Shown: positions 45,141 through 53,390 of the stretch, one piece after another
How the letters are laid out: each line of letters starts with the position of its first letter
Numbering within the stretch: the stretch's first letter is position 1
Origin: a virus
DNA length: 64,000 bases
Direction: 5' to 3' (one strand)
IMG/VR virus record: IMGVR_UViG_3300031857_013798
Location: 222,230-286,229 of that record
Made by a program: the position numbers and the translations under genes
Notes under the pieces: model-generated
Database searches by the model: none
The model's input: only the letters and a program-made list of their open reading frames with translations
What the model was told of the DNA's origin: nothing

Positions 45141-46511
45141 TTAACTTGACTTTTGTCCAGGTTGTGTGCCAGGTCTAGGGTTAGCAGGTTTGTCCCCACC
45201 TTGATCACCGTTGTCAGCACGGGGTTTCAATATCTCGCTGAGACTCTGTCTACTTGGTATGTTACCCAGGTCTGTAGTATTCACAGTGTATGTATTGTTC
45301 ACAAAGGTCGAGCGCAAAGTATCATTGGTAGGACCATTGTTAAGATTTGTACGCACATTGCTTTCAATTTTGACCCAGCGTCGGCCATCATAGCGGAACA
45401 GTCGATTTGGTTGATAATCTAGTCGCAAGGCATAATCTCCACTTACAGGATTGGTTGGGAAACTCACGCCAGGTGTAACAGGCAGGCCATTTGGTGCCAT
45501 ATCGTCGCCAGTGAGGTAACCCATGGTATAACCAAATGACTTTGGTGTGACATTCATGCCACCTTGTGTGCCATCTACTGTGACAGTGCTTTCTGACCCA
45601 AGGCCTACTGGATTGGCAGGTTGACCATCTTGTGTGGGCTCAATGTAAAATTTAGTTACGTCATAGCCACTCAATGGAACTTCTGCGTCGGCCTGTGTGA
45701 GTATGGCGTCATTGATCTGAGTGTCTTTGGCACGAGTTCCTTGAACATCACTAATGGTGGCAGGAGTATAGGGCACCCAAAATTCAGTGTTGGTTATTTC
45801 TGTGCCTGCTGGCGTATTTTTCTGAGCTTGATAATACACATCTCCATAGTTCACAATAGAACCCATGGGGTAAAAATCGCCCGGATCCCAAATGTACTCA
45901 GCCACAAAAGGTTTATCAGTGATTGATTTGTATTCTTGTTGATCGTTCAGTGGCGTGGCTTTCACACGCCACAAGTGTGGCAACCAAGTTTGGCTAAATC
46001 CTTCAGAAGCAAACGACGCATCTTGTATCACGTAGTATTTTGGAAATGCTTTTGGGATAGCAGGATTCAGTGGATTGTAATCTTTTAAATTTGGAATCTC
46101 AAGCACATCGCCGTTCATGAGTTTACGACCAAATGTGTCAATCATGTCGTTGTAGTGGAACGTGATAAACAGCGTGTCGTTGTTCAAAAACAAACCAAAT
46201 TGTGTGAGATCAAAGTCAATATCTTGTGTGTTGTACACACCACGCATGACATAAACATCTGTGTCATACACTCTATCTCTGTTTTCCAGCAACAGCAAGT
46301 CTTGAATGTTCAGTACACTTTGCGTTTCATAAACAGGTTGTGTAGCATCAGCATTGCCGCTGAATGCAGAATCTTGGCCGCCAGTTTCTGGCCCTAGATA
46401 CTTGTGAACAAGGATATCCAAGCCGCCCACAGTGTACATTTCACTGATAGTACGGTCAAAAAATTGGTAGTCTCTTGTGCGATTTGGGCGGTATAAACTT
46501 AGGCGTGGCAT
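45141..46511 (-). CDS. 14: Neck protein gp14
   Basis: Component of the neck/head-tail connector. The central block (FDLTQFGLFLNNDTLFITF, then GDVLEIPNLKDYNP) resembles T4 gp14 (FFSNFGMQVQDEVTLSI and GDLIYFPMDNS), and DVYVMRGVYN is similar to the family's early segment. At 456 residues it is much longer than T4 gp14 (256); the added C-terminus is Pro/Gly/Asn-rich and ends NPRPGTQPGQKSS, probably disordered. It has its own minus-strand late promoter and is followed by gp15. Confidence 0.8.
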   Translation of the reverse strand: MPRLSLYRPNRTRDYQFFDRTISEMYTVGGLDILVHKYLGPETGGQDSAFSGNADATQPVYETQSVLNIQDLLLLENRDRVYDTDVYVMRGVYNTQDIDFDLTQFGLFLNNDTLFITFHYNDMIDTFGRKLMNGDVLEIPNLKDYNPLNPAIPKAFPKYYVIQDASFASEGFSQTWLPHLWRVKATPLNDQQEYKSITDKPFVAEYIWDPGDFYPMGSIVNYGDVYYQAQKNTPAGTEITNTEFWVPYTPATISDVQGTRAKDTQINDAILTQADAEVPLSGYDVTKFYIEPTQDGQPANPVGLGSESTVTVDGTQGGMNVTPKSFGYTMGYLTGDDMAPNGLPVTPGVSFPTNPVSGDYALRLDYQPNRLFRYDGRRWVKIESNVRTNLNNGPTNDTLRSTFVNNTYTVNTTDLGNIPSRQSLSEILKPRADNGDQGGDKPANPRPGTQPGQKSS

Positions 46512-46517
46512 AACATA

Positions 46518-46525
46518 TATTTATG
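46518..46525 (-). promoter_or_regulatory. Late promoter (CATAAATA), gp14, minus strand
   Basis: Octamer reads on the minus strand and ends 6 bases before the ATG of gp14 at 46511. No Shine-Dalgarno; probably leaderless. Confidence 0.65.
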
Positions 46526-46531
46526 GGCAGG

Positions 46532-46560
46532 TTGACCAATAATTCCAAACCTGCTATACT
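46532..46560 (+). promoter_or_regulatory. Sigma70-type promoter, leaderless geometry
   Basis: TTGACC (46532-46537), 17-base spacer, TATACT (46555-46560). The ATG at 46567 is 6 bases after the -10 box, so the transcript should start at or very near the start codon. Confidence 0.75.
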
Positions 46561-46566
46561 TTGGGC

Positions 46567-46836
46567 ATGAAAGTAGTTAAACTGAACAACCGATTCCGCC
46601 AATTCAAACAGCATGGGCATGTGATTGCTGTGCGATGTGATAGTTGGCTGGGAGAAGGCACATCTTTTGAACAAGTATGCAAAGCCAAACTGGGAGGCCA
46701 AGGTTACATGCCCACCAACGACTGGCATGCTTACTTTGGTAAAAACAACGGCCGCGCCAATCGTCCATTCTGGATTTCCTTCCGCAGGGAATCAGATCTT
46801 ACTTTAGTACTACTTTCTGCCTGCTTGACCAAATAA
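46567..46836 (+). CDS. Small basic protein under an early-type promoter
   Basis: 89 residues from ATG 46567: MKVVKLNNRFRQFKQHGHVI, then a mixed region rich in Gly, Trp and Arg (WISFRRES near 70-77). It resembles short host-takeover or early proteins of T4-like phages, but I cannot assign it to a family. Its promoter is of the host sigma70 type, unlike the TAAATA late promoters of virion genes, so it is probably expressed early. A TTG at 46561 is in frame but lies on the promoter. Confidence 0.6.
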   Translation: MKVVKLNNRFRQFKQHGHVIAVRCDSWLGEGTSFEQVCKAKLGGQGYMPTNDWHAYFGKNNGRANRPFWISFRRESDLTLVLLSACLTK

Positions 46837-46853
46837 TCAAAATCTGCTATAAT
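46825..46853 (+). promoter_or_regulatory. Sigma70-type promoter, leadered
   Basis: TTGACC (46825-46830), 17-base spacer, TATAAT (46848-46853). 27 bases follow before the ATG at 46881, with CAGGAG as ribosome site. Its -35/-10 and spacer strongly resemble the promoter at 46532. Confidence 0.8.
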
Positions 46854-46880
46854 ACACACTTGTTCACTACAGGAGTCTGT

Positions 46881-47168
46881 ATGCAAAAGGCAGCAAAATT
46901 TGTTGCAAAGTACTCTACTGCCAACAAGTCCAAAGCAGTGGTTCCTTATGATCGTATACAAGCCACAGAAAAATGGGTGGAATACAGCCTGGACATTGTG
47001 GATATGAATCGTATTTTGATGCAGTCAGACTTTGACACCAAATGGCGTCTAATGGAGGCTTTGGACATTGCAGAGCGCAAGAGAAAGTACATGTACAACC
47101 ACAAAAACTTTAAACTCAAACGTGCTACGGAATTGTTTGAACTCTGCCGAGATTTACCTGTAAAATAA
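46881..47168 (+). CDS. Small helical protein, unknown
   Basis: 95 residues from ATG 46881, chosen because CAGGAG is suitably placed; a TTG at 46860 would precede the ribosome site. Rich in Lys, Arg and Met with mostly helical pattern (QATEKWVEYSLDIVDMNRIL near 28-47; ERKRKYMYNHKNFKLKRATE near 67-86). Strong sigma70-type promoter upstream and gp13-side genes downstream. No family recognised; perhaps an early host-interaction protein. Confidence 0.6.
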   Translation: MQKAAKFVAKYSTANKSKAVVPYDRIQATEKWVEYSLDIVDMNRILMQSDFDTKWRLMEALDIAERKRKYMYNHKNFKLKRATELFELCRDLPVK

Positions 47169-47180
47169 GTAAGGACACAC

Positions 47181-48317
47181 ATGAGCACCACATTCAAAAT
47201 TAAACTGCTAAACCCTCGCAGTTCTGACACTAACATCCTAGGTATGGAGCCTACTTGGCAAATCCAGCCCACAGAGTATCGCACCAGTCGACTGAGCAAA
47301 GCGTTCTCTTGGTACAACTATTTCTACGGCAAAAAAGATGCCCGGGACATGATTGTAAACTATCTCGAAGCACATGACCGCAAAGCCGATGTGCGGTTAC
47401 TCAAAGGCATTCCAGACTCAGCAATTCGACTGACCACAGGTTGGCTGTGTCGCATGAGTATGGTGGGCTTGGAACTGCATGGCGAGGAACAGCTCAAGCT
47501 GGAAAACCAACTGCGAGAAATCCTGGACAGCAAGCAGAATGAAGTTGCGTCCGAAGCAGTAGTGGAAGACGCTACACCAAGAATTACCATCCAAGACCGA
47601 CTGCGCGAAAAGGCAGCAGAGTGTAACGGTGAATTGGAAGGCTTATTTGATGAATTTATGTTGAGTGGCGCTAAGATGACTGCTGACTTCAAGCCTGTGG
47701 TAATCATGCGTGGATTGAACATAGCACCACAACTGATCAGTCAAATTTCTGACAACTGGAAACGCAAGCTCGCAGAGTTTGAGCGTGTGGCAGAAGGCAA
47801 AGACCCTCAATTGGTTGAAGGCTACAGTTACCTTTCTAAAATACAACTGCGCAATGTGATCAAGTTTTGCGAAGCTGTGGTCAACGACTGTGGTGCTTAT
47901 GTGCAGATCAAGAAAGTGGAACGCAAGCCACGCAAGGTCAAGGCAGTGCCACCTGAAAAACGTGCGGCCAAGTTCAAGATTTTGGCAGAATTTGCAGAGC
48001 TCAAACTCAAGAGTTTGCCCGCCGCAAGCCTTGTGGACAAAACAGAAGCCTGGTTGTATGACAGCAAAAAACGCAAGCTCATCCACCTTGTGGCAGACAG
48101 CCACACACAGGCATTCACTGTGAAGAACAACTCAATCATTGGGTTCTCAACTGTGGAAACCATGCAAAAAACTCTGCGGAAACCAGCAGAACAACTGAAA
48201 GGTATTACAGGTGCTGGCAAGCCAGCCGCCCGCAAAGCATTCAAGGATATCAAAGCCACAGAAACTGCATGGAATGCCCGTGGCACAGAGAACTTGATCA
48301 TACTCAAGAGCTGGTAA
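47181..48317 (+). CDS. Conserved phage hypothetical protein
   Basis: 378 residues. I do not recognise a family with known function. N-terminus STTFKIKLLNPRSSDTNILG then AFSWYNYFYGKKDARDMIVN; the middle is charged and helical, and the C-terminal third is rich in Lys/Arg with KVERKPRKVKAVPPEKRAAK near 245-264, suggesting nucleic-acid contact. The protein looks soluble. It follows the 95-residue gene by 12 bases and probably shares its sigma70 promoter, so expression is likely early or middle. Confidence 0.6.
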   Translation: MSTTFKIKLLNPRSSDTNILGMEPTWQIQPTEYRTSRLSKAFSWYNYFYGKKDARDMIVNYLEAHDRKADVRLLKGIPDSAIRLTTGWLCRMSMVGLELHGEEQLKLENQLREILDSKQNEVASEAVVEDATPRITIQDRLREKAAECNGELEGLFDEFMLSGAKMTADFKPVVIMRGLNIAPQLISQISDNWKRKLAEFERVAEGKDPQLVEGYSYLSKIQLRNVIKFCEAVVNDCGAYVQIKKVERKPRKVKAVPPEKRAAKFKILAEFAELKLKSLPAASLVDKTEAWLYDSKKRKLIHLVADSHTQAFTVKNNSIIGFSTVETMQKTLRKPAEQLKGITGAGKPAARKAFKDIKATETAWNARGTENLIILKSW

Positions 48318-48320
48318 ATA
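48313..48320 (+). promoter_or_regulatory. Late promoter (GGTAAATA), radical SAM gene
   Basis: Octamer ends 7 bases before the ATG at 48328 and overlaps the previous stop. No Shine-Dalgarno. Confidence 0.55.
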
Positions 48321-48327
48321 TGGCTAT

Positions 48328-49245
48328 ATGAAATTGAAATTTGATGAAAAAGTAGAATTTTACATTACCAATGTCTGCAACTACACCTGCGATAATTGCA
48401 ACCGTTTTAACAATCATAAATTTTCAGGATGGCAACGCTGGAGCGATTACGAAGGCATCTATCAACAGTGGGCAAAACAAATTGAACTACGTGCCATAAC
48501 TATCTTAGGTGGCGAGCCCACACTAAATCCCACACTGTCAGAATGGGTAGTGGGCTTGAATGAAATATTCAATTGCGATGTAGAAATACTGACCAATGGC
48601 ACTCGACTGAATCATGTCCCAGGACTGTATGAGGCAATGACCAGACCCCGACCGCCAGAAAGGCCAGTGAATCACATTGGAGTGAGTCTGCACAACATAG
48701 CAGACTTTGAAATGTTGCGTCAAAACATATTGGATTTTCTTGATACCGTTGTAGTAGAATTTGGTTTTAAATTAGACCTCCCCCCACCACCAAATTGGCA
48801 AGGATGGGATTCATACTGGACTGTGGTTGATAAAAATGGTGTGATTGTTTGCATGCACCTAGCCAACAATTTCCAAACATCCGCTGTGCAGTTAAACAAC
48901 ACTGGCCGATTTATTGTTCATGACAGCGACCCTATACGCAGTCATCAACAGTGCGGATTTGTTAAATTTAAATGCTATCACTTTGTTCGCGGAAAAATAT
49001 ACAAATGCGGCCCCGCGGCGCTGTTTCCAGAATTTGATGAACAAAATCAATTTGACATTTCTGAATCAGATCGCCAGATCATGAACAGCTACCGACCACT
49101 GACCTTGGACAACTTTGAACTCTACAAAGATGATTGGGTGGAAAGTTTAAAGCACCCAATTCCACAATGTAAATTTTGTCCAGACAAAGGAATCAATAGA
49201 ATTATTACCCCCACAGTCAAAGGCACTGCATCCAATGACACATAA
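48328..49245 (+). CDS. Radical SAM protein (third in window)
   Basis: 305 residues. The cluster motif CNYTCDNC is at residues 17-24, GGEPTLNP near 71-78 binds the SAM carboxylate side, and a C-terminal set of cysteines (QCGFVKFKCYHF, KCGP, CKFCPD) resembles a SPASM or auxiliary-cluster region. Unlike the 3869 and 5830 genes it sits among virion genes behind a late promoter. It overlaps the SGNH hydrolase gene by 11 bases, so the two products probably work together, perhaps on a peptide or glycan. Confidence 0.8.
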   Translation: MKLKFDEKVEFYITNVCNYTCDNCNRFNNHKFSGWQRWSDYEGIYQQWAKQIELRAITILGGEPTLNPTLSEWVVGLNEIFNCDVEILTNGTRLNHVPGLYEAMTRPRPPERPVNHIGVSLHNIADFEMLRQNILDFLDTVVVEFGFKLDLPPPPNWQGWDSYWTVVDKNGVIVCMHLANNFQTSAVQLNNTGRFIVHDSDPIRSHQQCGFVKFKCYHFVRGKIYKCGPAALFPEFDEQNQFDISESDRQIMNSYRPLTLDNFELYKDDWVESLKHPIPQCKFCPDKGINRIITPTVKGTASNDT

Positions 49246-49909
49246 AACGTTATTAACATTTGGCGACAGCTGGCCACAAGGCGGAGAGCTAACCCCACCC
49301 CATGAGGTACCATACGGCGACCTACTGCAACGTCAAATGGGTTTTGATAAATTTTTCAACTACGGATCTGCTGGAGCCAGTAATGAGGACATGTTGTATC
49401 AGTTTCAAGAATACATTGCTGATCATCACAACACTGATGACGAAATCACTGCTGTGTTTTTTTTAACAAATCCAGGTAGGTCTACACACTGGCCTAGATT
49501 TGGAACATGGAACGAACAAGATCGTGAGTGGAAACACTGGCCTACAGACGCCAAAGAATGGGCACGTGAGGTGTTCATGCACTTTCATCGCAAAGGACAC
49601 GAAGTCATGCGTTCTTCGGCCACAATAACAGCCTTGCAATCTTGGTCCAAGCATTACAAAATCAATGACTTTTACTTTGCTGGATGGGTGCGATATCCTG
49701 AATGGCTGCCTGGAGTTGACACAAGTAAAATTTGGAAACAAGGAACAGAAACAGCCGCAGACTGGTTTGGTGCAACAGACTACCACGGAGAACACCTACT
49801 AAATGTTGCAGACAATGAATTTATTAGACCTAATTTTGCACACCCCAATCAACTTGGGCATGAACTGATTGCATCCAAGCTAGAAAAATGGATAACCCCT
49901 GGTAAATAA
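49235..49909 (+). CDS. SGNH/GDSL-type hydrolase-like protein
   Basis: 224 residues. GDSWPQG at residues 10-16 gives the block I Ser, GSAGASNEDML (about 44-54) resembles block II with Gly and Asn, and HPNQLGHE near 207-214 supplies the block V His. Such enzymes remove acyl groups from glycans, peptidoglycan or lipids. Trp-rich middle (ATHWPRFGTW-like segment). No signal peptide. It overlaps the radical SAM gene by 11 bases and precedes gp13, under the same late promoter. Confidence 0.75.
   Translation: MTHKTLLTFGDSWPQGGELTPPHEVPYGDLLQRQMGFDKFFNYGSAGASNEDMLYQFQEYIADHHNTDDEITAVFFLTNPGRSTHWPRFGTWNEQDREWKHWPTDAKEWAREVFMHFHRKGHEVMRSSATITALQSWSKHYKINDFYFAGWVRYPEWLPGVDTSKIWKQGTETAADWFGATDYHGEHLLNVADNEFIRPNFAHPNQLGHELIASKLEKWITPGK
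49901..49908 (+). promoter_or_regulatory. Late promoter (GGTAAATA), gp13
   Basis: Octamer ends 18 bases before the gp13 ATG at 49927 and overlaps the hydrolase stop; CGGAG follows as ribosome site. Confidence 0.6.
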
Positions 49910-49926
49910 CATTATCGGAGTCCACA

Positions 49927-50697
49927 ATGGCTGAACAGCAACAAGATACACTTTCCACGCTCAAGCAAAATCTCATAGATTATGCACAGCTTCAGCTGGG
50001 CAGTCAAATTATCGATCTTGAACTAGATCCCGAACATTACGAAGCAGCATATCAAAAGACCATTGGCACCTATCGTCAACGTGCCAACAATGCCTATGAA
50101 GAAAGCTACAGCTTCATGTACCTGGTCAAGGACGAAAACATCTACCAGCTGCCGCAAGAAGTCATAAGTGTGCGTCAGATATTTCGCAGAACATTTGGTG
50201 ACTCAACTGGACCCTTTGCATCAAACTTTGATCCGTTTAGTCAGGCCAGCTTGAATGTGTATCTGATGAACTTCAACGTGGCAGGCGGCTTGGCCACATA
50301 CGACTTTTACTCACAGTATGTGGAACTGGCTGCCAGAATGTTTGGTGGCTACATGAACTACACATACAATCCTGTAACCAAAAAACTGCAATTGATTCGT
50401 GATCCCAAAGGCACCGGCGAAGCTGTGTTGTTGTGGACTTACAATCTAAAACCTGAAATCAACTTGTTGAGTGATTTCCAAATCCAACAATGGATCAAAG
50501 ACTACATGGTTGCCAACTGCAAAATGATCATTGGTGAAGCCCGTGAGAAGTTTGGTCAAATTGCAGGCCCACAAGGCGGCGGCACTCTAAATGGCACTGC
50601 CATGAAAGTCGAAGCGCAAACTCAAATGGATGCTCTTCTTGAACAACTCAAAATGTATGTAGACGGCTCACAACCGTTGACTTGGGTAATTGGTTAA
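49927..50697 (+). CDS. 13: Neck protein gp13
   Basis: 256 residues (T4 gp13 is 309). LIDYAQLQLGSQIIDLEL near 16-33 and KDYMVANCKMIIGEAREKF near 194-212 match the gp13 pattern (LGAPIINVEL and WVKDYATALAKELNGQI). Forms a ring between portal and gp14. Gene 14 is 3.4 kb away on the other strand, whereas in T4 the two are adjacent. CGGAG precedes the ATG. Confidence 0.85.
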   Translation: MAEQQQDTLSTLKQNLIDYAQLQLGSQIIDLELDPEHYEAAYQKTIGTYRQRANNAYEESYSFMYLVKDENIYQLPQEVISVRQIFRRTFGDSTGPFASNFDPFSQASLNVYLMNFNVAGGLATYDFYSQYVELAARMFGGYMNYTYNPVTKKLQLIRDPKGTGEAVLLWTYNLKPEINLLSDFQIQQWIKDYMVANCKMIIGEAREKFGQIAGPQGGGTLNGTAMKVEAQTQMDALLEQLKMYVDGSQPLTWVIG

Positions 50698-50704
50698 CAC
50701 ACAG

Positions 50705-50733
50705 TAGACACATAGTCATAAATCTGTTATAAT
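50705..50733 (+). promoter_or_regulatory. Sigma70-type promoter, leaderless geometry
   Basis: TAGACA (50705-50710), 17-base spacer, TATAAT (50728-50733). The ATG at 50740 follows after exactly 6 bases, as at 46567, so the transcript should begin at about the start codon. Confidence 0.75.
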
Positions 50734-50739
50734 CATCAA

Positions 50740-51261
50740 ATGGACCTGATGATTGATCTTGAGGGCTTGGGAACAGGCCCCGACACTACTATTCTTACCA
50801 TTGCTGCTCAGGCGTTTGATCCGTTTGGCTCTGGCTGTTACGAACAATCATTTTATGCTAGAGTCACACTGGAAAGTCAAGAAACTCGTAGCATACAGCA
50901 AGGCACCATAGAATGGTGGGCCACACAACCTGCTGTGGTGCGTGACGAAGCCTTTGCTGATGAAGATCGCATACCATTAGACCAAGCACTGGATGGACTA
51001 GGCCGATTAATTTGGCATGCCAAGCGTGTGTGGGCGCAAGGACCGACATACGACATGAACATCCTGGAGCATGCCTACAAGAGCTACAACAAACCCTTAC
51101 CCTGGCAGTACTACATGGTACGAGACAGCCGCACAGTGTTCAGTTTATGGCCCGGCCAACCCATGCCTCCCACCACTCACCATGCACTAGAAGACTGCCG
51201 CAGACAAATAGGCATGTTACAAAATACACTTAAATATCTCAATGTTCGGGAGTTGAAATAA
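50740..51261 (+). CDS. DEDD-type 3'-5' exonuclease, DexA/Rv2179c-like
   Basis: 173 residues. Acidic residues for two-metal catalysis are in place: MIDLEG (D6, E8), TYDMNIL (D105) and HHALEDC (H148, D152). RDSRTVF near 128-134 is also typical. Related to the Rv2179c-like exoribonucleases and T4 DexA (227 residues), so it may act in RNA or DNA turnover early in infection. Its promoter is sigma70-type with leaderless spacing, fitting early expression. Confidence 0.85.
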   Translation: MDLMIDLEGLGTGPDTTILTIAAQAFDPFGSGCYEQSFYARVTLESQETRSIQQGTIEWWATQPAVVRDEAFADEDRIPLDQALDGLGRLIWHAKRVWAQGPTYDMNILEHAYKSYNKPLPWQYYMVRDSRTVFSLWPGQPMPPTTHHALEDCRRQIGMLQNTLKYLNVRELK

Positions 51262-51267
51262 GTTGCT

Positions 51268-52341
51268 ATGACTCAGGTGGTTACGTTTGATTTTGGCGGA
51301 AAATTTAGCCCGGTATCCTATGAAAACTTGTTGACCAGCATTGCTGTTCTTGCTAAAAAAAGCAAAGATGTTTTGGTATTAGGTTGTCGGGAAGAAGATT
51401 GCAATCCATTAGAGCACTATGCTCAAACTCTTGCACTGCAAGAACACATACACAATCTAGGCATGAAATTTTGTGTGTTTTTTAATTTTTACACTCAATA
51501 CACTCAAGAACATTTGCCAGGAATAGATGTTGATTATATTGACTTCATGTTGTTAAAAACAATCCACAATGCTCCTGCGCCTGTTGCAAAGCAAGGCAGT
51601 CGCATTTTATTTTTAATTGGCAAACCTGATAGACCACATCGAGCACCACTGTTATACAAGTTTTATGAGCGTGAGCAACTGGATAAACTGAGCTGGTCGT
51701 TGTTTATACCTGTTCAAATTGAAAATCAAGTACGCAAGTTGATTCCTCATGCAGCTGATCAGCAATGGCAAGAGTTTATGCAACTGCAAGGCAGTCCTGA
51801 TGGGGTGACACCAATAGTGAGTGGGTCCAGCATTCACGTTTGTAATTATTGTGATTATGATGCAAAAATATTTGCTGATACCAGCGTGAGTTTGGTCAGT
51901 GAAAGCATGTTTGAACAATCCAATGCGTTGACTGCTCGGGCCACAGAAAAAACTTACAAAGCAATCAACAATCGCCATCCTTTTGTGATTGCCGGCCCAG
52001 CAGGAACCTTGGAACGATTGCAGTCGCTAGGCTACAAAACGTTTGAAAAACACCTACCCAATCCAGGGTATGATCAGGAAGTTAACAATGACATCCGTTT
52101 GGAACTAATTTATGAAAACATTTTGGCGTTGCATAAGTTGGCCACAGAGCATCCAGAATCTCTTGCAAATGATATAGAACATAACTATACTGTCAACAAG
52201 CAACGATATCAACAACAACTTGATCGTGCCGCTGCCATGTTAGCAAAATACGGTTACAACGGATCAGCAATTGACGTTCTCATGCTGCATGACCAAGTGG
52301 CCCCAAACACACTGACAGAAAAATTTATGGAACTTGTATGA
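51268..52341 (+). CDS. Glycosyltransferase-like protein, unclassified
   Basis: 357 residues. The stretch LVSESMFEQSNALTARATEK then TYKAINNRHPFVIAGPAGTL with LERLQSLGYKTF (about 210-260) resembles the acceptor/donor region of fucosyltransferase- or exostosin-like phage proteins (pattern ESxx...TEKTYKPI...HPFIL.GpG.L..L..LGF). The N-terminal half is less clear. The C-terminus is helical. Follows the exonuclease by 6 bases and overlaps dNMP kinase by ATGA. Could modify phage DNA, host surface or virion glycans. Confidence 0.55.
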   Translation: MTQVVTFDFGGKFSPVSYENLLTSIAVLAKKSKDVLVLGCREEDCNPLEHYAQTLALQEHIHNLGMKFCVFFNFYTQYTQEHLPGIDVDYIDFMLLKTIHNAPAPVAKQGSRILFLIGKPDRPHRAPLLYKFYEREQLDKLSWSLFIPVQIENQVRKLIPHAADQQWQEFMQLQGSPDGVTPIVSGSSIHVCNYCDYDAKIFADTSVSLVSESMFEQSNALTARATEKTYKAINNRHPFVIAGPAGTLERLQSLGYKTFEKHLPNPGYDQEVNNDIRLELIYENILALHKLATEHPESLANDIEHNYTVNKQRYQQQLDRAAAMLAKYGYNGSAIDVLMLHDQVAPNTLTEKFMELV

Positions 52342-52988
52342 TCATTGGTATATGTGGATTCATTGGGTCTGGCAAAGACACCATAGCTGATTATCTTGTA
52401 AACTTGCACCACTTTCGTAGAGAAAGTTTTGCGAGCACATTAAAAGATGCTGTGGCACAAGTGTTTGGGTGGGACAGAACCATGCTGGAAGGCCGCACAA
52501 AAATGGCCCGTGAATGGCGAGAACAAGTGGATCCGTGGTGGGCAGAACGCTTGCACATGCCCACTCTAACGCCTCGTTGGATACTACAATACTGGGGCAC
52601 AGAAGTGTGCAGAGCCGGGTTTCATGATGATATTTGGATTGCCAGCTTGGAAAACAAACTGCGCCACAGCCAGGATGATGTTGTGATCTCAGACTGCCGT
52701 TTCCCCAATGAAATTTTAGCCATTAAGAACGCAGGCGGACGTGTGGTGCGTGTGGTGCGTGGTCCTGAACCTGCTTGGTATAATGCAGCCGTAAGTGTCA
52801 ATCGTGGTGCCAATGGCAATTCAACCTGGGCGCTGAGTCAACGCAAACTGGAAAAACTAGCAATTCATGCGTCAGAAACTGCCTGGGTGGGAACTGAATT
52901 TGATGCTGTGCTAGACAACAACGGCACACTAGACGACTTGTATCAACAGGTCAAGAGTCTGGTTCAAGATCCCCGGGCTTCCACGTAG
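52338..52988 (+). CDS. 1: Deoxynucleoside monophosphate kinase, T4 gp1-like
   Basis: 216 residues (T4 gp1 is 241). The P-loop GFIGSGKDT lies at residues 7-15; GWDRTMLEG and WILQYWGTEVCR near 78-90 and VVISDCRFPNE near 117-127 are family blocks. Makes dNDPs for phage DNA synthesis. The ATGA overlap links it to the glycosyltransferase-like gene. Its last 38 bases overlap, in antisense, the HNH-like gene. Confidence 0.88.
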   Translation: MIIGICGFIGSGKDTIADYLVNLHHFRRESFASTLKDAVAQVFGWDRTMLEGRTKMAREWREQVDPWWAERLHMPTLTPRWILQYWGTEVCRAGFHDDIWIASLENKLRHSQDDVVISDCRFPNEILAIKNAGGRVVRVVRGPEPAWYNAAVSVNRGANGNSTWALSQRKLEKLAIHASETAWVGTEFDAVLDNNGTLDDLYQQVKSLVQDPRAST

Positions 52989-53295
52989 AATCTGTGCGTT
53001 TTAAATCCGCCACACAGTTCATACACACAGTCTTTAAATTACGAAGCTCACAGTTATTGAGGTTGCCATCCACATGGTATACCAGCAACTGACTGTGATG
53101 TCTGGCCTTAAACCCACATCGATCACATGTGGGTTTTTTCTTATATCCGCTTGACTGCCAGCGCGGCACCGGTGCTTTGATTTTGCGATTTTTCTTCGTG
53201 CAAGTTTCGCAACGACTGCGATAGTATATCTTGCCATCTCTATGGCAGTTTACAGCTCGAGGTCGTTGATTGCAGGCCGGGCACATGGGTCTCAT
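52951..53295 (-). CDS. HNH-like zinc protein (putative endonuclease)
   Basis: 114 residues with four CxxC pairs: C5/C8, C29/C32, C57/C60 and C91/C94. The second half (RHHSQLLVYHVDGNLNNCEL then NLKTVCMNC) has the His and Asn order of HNH endonucleases bound in a treble-clef zinc finger. Probably a free-standing homing-type nuclease; activity unproven. It overlaps the 3' end of dNMP kinase on the opposite strand and has its own minus-strand late promoter facing away from the sheath gene. Confidence 0.7.
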   Translation of the reverse strand: MRPMCPACNQRPRAVNCHRDGKIYYRSRCETCTKKNRKIKAPVPRWQSSGYKKKPTCDRCGFKARHHSQLLVYHVDGNLNNCELRNLKTVCMNCVADLKRTDSTWKPGDLEPDS

Positions 53296-53299
53296 GGTG

Positions 53300-53307
53300 T
53301 ATTTATG
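53300..53307 (-). promoter_or_regulatory. Late promoter (CATAAATA), HNH gene, minus strand
   Basis: Octamer on the minus strand ends 4 bases before the ATG at 53295. The divergent late promoter for gp18 lies 50 bases away. Confidence 0.6.
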
Positions 53308-53357
53308 CTCAAACCTTACGGTAAGGGCAGTCTACGACACCGTTTTTTGAATCTACC

Positions 53358-53365
53358 CATAAATA
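53358..53365 (+). promoter_or_regulatory. Late promoter (CATAAATA), gp18
   Basis: Octamer ends 25 bases before the ATG at 53391; AAAGG is the ribosome site. Confidence 0.65.
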
Positions 53366-53390
53366 TCTACAACTTGAAAAGGAACCCACC

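Noticed and set aside
46456-46728. 90-codon minus-strand ORF across the gp14 start
   Set aside because: It covers two promoters and the plus-strand 89-residue gene; no family features.
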